A stretch of DNA of 64,000 nt. It comes from QYOJ01 sp964616825 (GTDB lineage Bacteria; Bacteroidota; Bacteroidia; Bacteroidales; FEN-979). Where the stretch lies: assembly GCA_964616825.1 (NCBI GenBank), contig CAZTSX010000011.1, positions 35,148 to 99,147 of the forward strand, given 5' to 3'. Each line of letters starts with the position of its first letter. The first letter of the stretch is position 1. Position numbers and translations under genes: made by a program. Below the pieces are notes generated by a model that searched no databases, was not told the origin of the DNA, and saw nothing but the letters and a program-made list of their open reading frames with translations. Positions 60,201 through 64,000 of the stretch are shown here, in pieces.

Positions 60201-60584
60201 CAAAAGCTCAAAATCAATCTCTGTCTTTTCCTGTTGCCTTATCAATTGAAGCGCATTCAACAATTTATCTTCTATTTCACTAAAGTAATCGCCAATAATT
60301 TTTGCCGCTTGTTCGTAGGAGATTGCCCTGCCAATTCTCAGATAGCTGGAAAGCGGTATCAATACCCATCCTCCTACTGCCAAAATAACAACTCCAATAT
60401 AGAGGTAAAAGAGCAACGTTCGTATGATGGAATCAAACCGGAATATATTTTCCAGCAAGATGAACAGAATGTAACACAACGCCATGATTCCGACAGAGAG
60501 AAGCAGACCGCGAATCATCTTGTTGGCGTAATACTTTCTGATAAATTGATCCAGTTTTTGAACGAGAATATTTTTGGTTTCCAT
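57234..60584 (-). CDS. large DUF4175 family membrane/coiled-coil protein
   Basis: This protein of about 1116 residues has two or three N-terminal helices (IRGLLLSVGIMALCYILFIL; YLYIGVVILAVGGWVLIPLS), a further helix near residue 165-185, a large extracytoplasmic beta-rich region (about 190-490) and a very long Glu/Lys/Gln-rich coiled coil (about 500-1050). It fits DUF4175 as I know it. The likely location is the inner membrane with a periplasmic coiled coil. The ATG at 60584 is preferred to a GTG at 60599. It heads the operon with the ATPase and ybeY; no function is known. Confidence 0.85.
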   Translation of the reverse strand: METKNILVQKLDQFIRKYYANKMIRGLLLSVGIMALCYILFILLENIFRFDSIIRTLLFYLYIGVVILAVGGWVLIPLSSYLRIGRAISYEQAAKIIGDYFSEIEDKLLNALQLIRQQEKTEIDFELLIASIEQKMKKLRVFQFNLVINYRKNVHYLKFVAPPLLIIFLALVITPRLISDPTRRIIEYRTSFEKPHPFSVQLVNENLTVFQQEDLEVRIRVTGEEIPAEFYIETNGVQNRMKKERSREFSYLFRTMQKNTYFSLIAHKFVSELYLIEVLPRPTILQFAVDLTYPAYTGRTSERLENTGDLVVPKGTEITWSFYTKDVDEIQFSIEDSVLALKKSESNVFVISYRCFYSGKYSVKPENSYGENTDSLSYRIITIEDGYPSIIAQVLTDSILPSNLFFSGSIKDDYGFTKLEFKFEVYSQDDSTANTMGSKAIEIQNESREELFYYTIDVESYLSQPGDRMIYYFEIWDNDAVNGPKSTKSEIREINTWTKEEIRDFTQENEKKIQSELGKSMEETEEIREAIEELNKKLVDKRQLTWQEKQQIQELIKRNERVLENVEKIKENNLRNIQADEQFLETSQNILEKQKRLNELMEELMTDEMRKTIQELKKLMERVDKKNLSRLMEQMKLSSQDLEEQLDRNLELFKQIEFDRKLEETIRKLEESAMEQEKLAKKIEEDKGISEEDKDKQNQLNTNYDSIQKALSQLEKMEKELQSQIGLKKTKQKQDSLTNAMKEAKEQVDMGNAKGAPEKQMDAADQMQDLANQLTKMQTESEQDQYAEDARQIRQILENLLNISFEQEELMDQTKSINRNDPKFQDIITKQNELNDKLQSAKDSLIAIGRRQFLLQPVISRDINKINDNIRETVESLTSRNMALAISKQQFIMTSINNLAVLLNESMEQMRMNMNMSMQGKPSKMCQNPSMGKGNKSMMNLKKMQQQLSKRLEQIKKGLQEQAKDAGKKGQKGEKGMNEQIARLAAEQEAIRSEMRKYQQQLNEQGIGDHGENEAIMEMERNEQDLINKQVTQETLMRQQRILTRLLESEKAEQKREQEERREADEAKIRKYSNPEGSLEYNKYTRGETEILKLTALPVNRFYKSKANRYMIKIVQ

Positions 60585-60642
60585 CTTTTCCGATTTCACT
60601 AAAACCGTTAACGGCTTCCAACTTGGATTATTTCAGTTTATG

Positions 60643-60668
60643 CAAAATTAGGAATTATCCTATTTTTG
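60643..60668. promoter_or_regulatory. divergent -7 boxes between DUF4175 and cysC
   Basis: CAAAATTA (60643-60650) reads TAATTTTG on the minus strand and fits the DUF4175 operon. TATTTTTG (60661-60668) on the plus strand fits cysC, 20 bp before its ATG. Both match TAnnTTTG. Confidence 0.5.
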
Positions 60669-60688
60669 CACTCTCTAAACATCAATTA

Positions 60689-61282
60689 ATGTACAATCCG
60701 CATCTAAAAACGAAGATACCGCAACTCGAAAAGGAGCTACGACTACATCAACAGGCGAAATCAATCTGGATGACCGGTTTATCTTGTGCGGGCAAAACCA
60801 CGGTGGGACTTGGCCTGGAAAAAGAACTCTTCCATCGGGGATTTTTCATTCAACTTCTGGATGGCGACGATGTTCGATCAGGATTAAATAAAGACCTCTC
60901 TTACAGCGAAGTAGACAGGAAAGAGAACATCCGGCGTATTGCTGAAGTCAACTCCCTCTACAACAATTCAGGGATTATCACGATTAATTGTTTCATCAGC
61001 CCTACAAACGTTATTCGTCAGATGGCAAGGGAGATTATTGGGGCTGATCGCTTCATTGAAGTATTTGTCAAAGCTCCACTCTCACTTTGTGAAGAACGCG
61101 ATGTCAAGGGCTTTTACAAGAAAGCCCGCCAGGGATTGATCAAACAATTCACCGGGATTGATTCACCATTTGAAGAGCCTGTAAATCCCGATCTGGTACT
61201 AGACACTTCCATTTTTACCGTCGCTCAAACCCTGGATAAAATGATTAAATTCGTCGTCCCTCACATTCAATATCAAAAATAG
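60689..61282 (+). CDS. cysC: adenylylsulfate kinase
   Basis: CysC phosphorylates adenylylsulfate to PAPS, the donor for sulfotransfer or for assimilatory sulfate reduction. The 197-residue protein has the Walker A motif WMTGLSCAGKTTVGLGLEKE (GLSCAGKT in place of the usual GLSGSGKS), then LLDGDDVRSGLNKDLSYSEV and DRKENIRRIAEVNSLYNNSG. FVKAPLSLCEERDVKGFYKK is the conserved lid region. No cysD/cysN genes are seen nearby. It is transcribed from a -7 box at 60661 and lies 13 bp before gltX. Confidence 0.93.
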   Translation: MYNPHLKTKIPQLEKELRLHQQAKSIWMTGLSCAGKTTVGLGLEKELFHRGFFIQLLDGDDVRSGLNKDLSYSEVDRKENIRRIAEVNSLYNNSGIITINCFISPTNVIRQMAREIIGADRFIEVFVKAPLSLCEERDVKGFYKKARQGLIKQFTGIDSPFEEPVNPDLVLDTSIFTVAQTLDKMIKFVVPHIQYQK

Positions 61283-61295
61283 TAACACACTTCAA

Positions 61296-62846
61296 ATGAG
61301 TGCATCGCAAATACGTGTGAGATTTGCTCCAAGCCCGACCGGCCCGCTTCACCTGGGAGGTATTCGAACAGCTCTCTATAATTATCTTTTTGCCCGCAAT
61401 CAGCACGGCAAATTCATCCTTCGTATTGAAGATACGGATCAGAGCAGGTGTGTTCCCCGAGCGGAAACATATATCACAGAAGCGTTGAAGTGGTGTGGTC
61501 TGCAGCCTGATGAAGATGTAGCAACAGGAGGTCCCTTTGCATCCTATAAGCAATCGGAACGAAACGACATCTACCGGGACTATGTACAGGTGTTGCTTGA
61601 TCGGGATCATGCCTATTACGCGTTTGATACACCTGAAGCGCTGGATGCCATACGAAAAGAGTTTCTGAAAGCAGGGAAGGGACAGTTTCAATACAATGCG
61701 CAAACACGCAAACAGCTTATAAACTCTCTTTCATTACGTGTTGATGATGTGACTGCACGCCTGGACAGGGGAGATCCCTATGTGGTGAGAATCCTGATCC
61801 CGGAAGATGAAACGATTATCTTTAACGACCTGATCAGGGGAGAGGTAAGCGTACTTTCGGCAAATCTCGATGATAAGGTTCTCTTCAAGTCCGATGGCCT
61901 TCCTACCTACCACCTGGCCAATGTAGTCGACGATTACCTGATGAAAATTTCCCATGTGATCCGGGGTGAAGAGTGGCTGCCTTCAGCCCCATTGCACTTG
62001 TTGCTTTACCGGTTTTTAGGATGGGAAAACGAGATGCCTCAGTTCGCCCATCTTCCCCTGATCCTGAAGCCTGACGGCAAGGGAAAGCTAAGCAAACGCG
62101 ATGGCGACAAGATGGGATTTCCGGTATTTCCACTGCTATGGACCGATCCCGAAACCGGAGAAGTTTCTCCCGGCTATCGTGAAGAGGGGTATTTTCCTGA
62201 AACTTTTATCAATATGCTTGCTCTTCTGGGGTGGCATCCTGATACCGCTCAGGAGATCTTCTCCATGGATGAACTGATCGCACAATTTTCCCTGGACCGA
62301 ATCAGTAAATCAGGAGCTAAATTTGATCCTGAAAAAGCGAGATGGTTCAACCACCAATACATGCAACGGAAAACGGATCAAGAGCTTGCCGGCCTGCTTG
62401 CCACATACCTTGAAGCCAATACCGAACTCTCATCAGGCCAACTGGAAGGACATGGCAAAAGCTACATGGAGAAGGTAATTGCCCTGACCAAAGATCGGGC
62501 AACCCTGATCCCTGATCTCTGGACAAACTCATGGTTCTTTTTCAAAGCGCCGGTAACCTATGATGAGCAGGTGATACAGAAGATGTGGAACCCCGAAACC
62601 AGAGAAATCGTTGAGGGATTCGTTGCCGAAGCAAAGCTTCTCAGCAATTGGACTAAGGAGACATTCTTTCAACTGGTGAAGAATTATACTTCTGAAACAG
62701 GACTAAAAATGGGGCAGTTGATGAACCCGCTTCGCTTATTTGTAGTAGGAAGTAATCAGGGTCCCGGGATGATGGATATTGCAGGCTTGCTCGGAAAGAG
62801 TGAGTTTCTTTCACGAATCGAAAGCGGACTGTTAAAATTCACTTGA
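61296..62846 (+). CDS. gltX: glutamate--tRNA ligase
   Basis: This class I aminoacyl-tRNA synthetase charges tRNA-Glu. The 516-residue protein has the HIGH-type motif FAPSPTGPLHLGGIRTALYN and the KMSKS-type motif GKGKLSKRDGDKMGFPV. An internal RGEEWLPSAPLHLLLYRFLG and the C-terminal anticodon-binding helices complete the fold. Length is normal for the Bacteroidota enzyme. It is cotranscribed with cysC, an arrangement I infer only from the 13-bp gap. Confidence 0.96.
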   Translation: MSASQIRVRFAPSPTGPLHLGGIRTALYNYLFARNQHGKFILRIEDTDQSRCVPRAETYITEALKWCGLQPDEDVATGGPFASYKQSERNDIYRDYVQVLLDRDHAYYAFDTPEALDAIRKEFLKAGKGQFQYNAQTRKQLINSLSLRVDDVTARLDRGDPYVVRILIPEDETIIFNDLIRGEVSVLSANLDDKVLFKSDGLPTYHLANVVDDYLMKISHVIRGEEWLPSAPLHLLLYRFLGWENEMPQFAHLPLILKPDGKGKLSKRDGDKMGFPVFPLLWTDPETGEVSPGYREEGYFPETFINMLALLGWHPDTAQEIFSMDELIAQFSLDRISKSGAKFDPEKARWFNHQYMQRKTDQELAGLLATYLEANTELSSGQLEGHGKSYMEKVIALTKDRATLIPDLWTNSWFFFKAPVTYDEQVIQKMWNPETREIVEGFVAEAKLLSNWTKETFFQLVKNYTSETGLKMGQLMNPLRLFVVGSNQGPGMMDIAGLLGKSEFLSRIESGLLKFT

Positions 62847-62885
62847 TTACCACTGCATTTCTTCAATTCTTAGCAATCCGCAGGG

Positions 62886-63776
62886 CTACTTGATCCGTCT
62901 TTCACGCATACACTTTACCATTACCAATCTTCCACAGAAATCCTTTTCGCATTTTTCACGGCCCTTGATGGTCATAGTGGGCGGACTTTTGGGCTTACTT
63001 TTCCACTCAACAGCTTCATCATATCCCTTCCACTTGCAAAAATAATCAGCGGCTGGTTTTCCACAGTTTTTTGCAAATGTAAGGCATACATCAAGATAAA
63101 ATCCAGAAACTACTTGAGGATTGTTAAATACTTCGGTTTGGCCAGGCAAACAACTATTAATGCAGTTTTGCCTGATTCTATTCTCTTTATCTGTTATAGC
63201 CTTTGCCTTACTGAGGCTGTTTTCAGAGAAAACACGTGCTGCCCACTTAAGATGTTCTTTAGCGCTGGGTATCCACCTCCCTTCCCATTTTCCATTTGCA
63301 CATTTTGGACATTGTCTTTTTGCCTTGTTAACCTGGTATGCAGCAGTATTCCCATAACTTTCTGCTTCTTTGGCAGCCTCACAGGAGGCTAACTTTACCA
63401 CACCATCAGCTATATCATCATGATGCATACTGAACAGGCTGATAAAATTGGAGGCAGCACTTGAATTGTCAGTTGTTCTTACCATTACGTAACGTGGATC
63501 ATTATCAAATCTGTTAGGCATTTCTTTTGTAACGTAAAGGATGTAACAGGGATGCCAGCCAGATTGAGGCGGCCAATAAGGGGGATTTGGATTAGACCTT
63601 GAATGGAATGATGTAAAACGGGATCTGCTATCACTGCAGGAAGTTGTACTTGATGAATCAAAAAACAGAAAAATAGCTATACGAACAGCTCCACAAAAGA
63701 ATTGCTCCGGCATCTTCAGAGCCGTTGGCGTGGCGCTTCCACATACAATCAGAGAAATCGCATAAAGCAAAAACAT
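62886..63776 (-). CDS. secreted cysteine-rich protein of unknown function
   Basis: I do not recognise a named family. The 296-residue product starts with a hydrophobic segment (MFLLYAISLIVCGSATPTAL) that could be a signal peptide. It contains about 16 cysteines: a CPKCANGKWEGRWIPSAKEH segment near the middle and a C-terminal domain with DVCLTFAKNCGKPAADYFCK followed by WKGYDEAVEW and a final KCEKDFCGRLVMVKCM. The C-terminal N-C-G-K-P-A-A-D-x-F-C pattern recalls secreted cysteine-rich domains seen in other bacteria, but I cannot name one. Many disulfides are likely in the periplasm or outside the cell. Confidence 0.65.
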   Translation of the reverse strand: MFLLYAISLIVCGSATPTALKMPEQFFCGAVRIAIFLFFDSSSTTSCSDSRSRFTSFHSRSNPNPPYWPPQSGWHPCYILYVTKEMPNRFDNDPRYVMVRTTDNSSAASNFISLFSMHHDDIADGVVKLASCEAAKEAESYGNTAAYQVNKAKRQCPKCANGKWEGRWIPSAKEHLKWAARVFSENSLSKAKAITDKENRIRQNCINSCLPGQTEVFNNPQVVSGFYLDVCLTFAKNCGKPAADYFCKWKGYDEAVEWKSKPKSPPTMTIKGREKCEKDFCGRLVMVKCMRERRIK

Positions 63777-63901
63777 CTTCCATAATCATATTCATTAAAT
63801 CGTACTATGTAGTGCCAACAATGAAAATGTTAGACATATGTTATTGAGTAACAGAAATATAGAAAAAGGAAGTGTTAAAGATCAGCACAGATAATAGATA
63901 C

Positions 63902-63919
63902 CCACGGCTAAAGTTGTGG
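63902..63919. repeat. REP/IS200-end-like hairpin
   Basis: CCACGGCT and AGTTGTGG can pair around AA (two G-U pairs in RNA). The CCCACGGCTAAAG start is the kind of sequence seen at REP palindromes and IS200/IS605-type ends in Bacteroidota. No transposase frame is seen before the window ends. The rest of 63777-64000 shows nothing else I can support. Confidence 0.4.
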
Positions 63920-64000
63920 TCCTCCTCGCTTCGCGATTACAACTCCATTCGAAGTTGTTCTGAATCCTGGCTACCCTGTAACTCAACATACTTCCTTATA

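Noticed and set aside
1..64000. tRNA, rRNA and riboswitch search by eye
   Set aside because: No cloverleaf, rRNA segment or recognisable aptamer core was seen in the gaps, which are all under about 260 bp; a covariance-model scan would be decisive.

Overview
This window is a gene-dense stretch of a chromosome from a member of the Bacteroidota, most likely an anaerobic or facultative relative of the Bacteroidales or Marinilabiliales. The evidence is type IX secretion (T9SS) sorting domains, a GldH-like lipoprotein, an S46 dipeptidyl-peptidase, the DUF4175 / ATPase / YbeY / MnmG block, a LytTR two-component pair, and repeated Bacteroidota-type -7 promoter boxes (TAnnTTTG) with little Shine-Dalgarno signal. 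Two near-consensus parS sites (54392 and 56291) flank mnmG, so the right part of the window is probably near the replication origin. I see no rRNA or tRNA gene, CRISPR array, prophage or intact insertion sequence.

Layout. 1-1090: the 3' end of pgk, an ORF6N-domain gene and an orphan T9SS C-terminal fragment. 1095-5320: cvpA-mlaF-mlaE on the minus strand, then two tiny lipoproteins, a SprT-like metalloprotein and a mannose-1-phosphate guanylyltransferase. 5376-12627: carA-carB, divergent from a sensor kinase-hemW pair. 12565-17716: a PepSY membrane protein and a cluster (DUF2249, DUF438-hemerythrin, cupin, ferredoxin-like protein, Rrf2 regulator) that looks like a nitrosative or redox stress island. 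17717-41526: mostly housekeeping and envelope genes: RNA methyltransferase, RluA, LysE, LytTR pair, DPP7-type peptidase, T9SS cargo, a fused acyltransferase for amino-acid lipids, RNase R, a fused oligopeptide ABC ATPase, a DHA2 exporter, an alcohol dehydrogenase, ComF and asd.

41580-48891: an FNR-type regulator with tandem FNR-like boxes in front of it, followed by a seven-gene respiratory module preceded by a second such pair. The module holds a six-heme lipoprotein cytochrome with a collagen-like stalk, a one-heme lipoprotein, a DUF5777 beta-barrel protein, a periplasmic cytochrome c, a Tat-exported iron-sulfur protein, an NrfD-type membrane quinol subunit and an anchored accessory protein. 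It contains no recognisable molybdopterin or other classical reductase. I regard it as the best candidate for an undescribed system: electrons could pass from menaquinol through NrfD and the iron-sulfur protein to periplasmic and outer-membrane cytochromes.

48941-63776: a stand-alone riboflavin kinase domain, GldH-like lipoprotein, a very large NtrY-type kinase, a methyltransferase, mnmG, ybeY, an ATPase, DUF4175, cysC, gltX and an unrecognised secreted cysteine-rich protein.

A second theme is intergenic-type repeats lying in frame inside conserved genes: four tracts in hemW, one in the PepSY gene, and one in the linker of the fused ABC ATPase, where two copies of the same 34-bp unit are read in two different frames.
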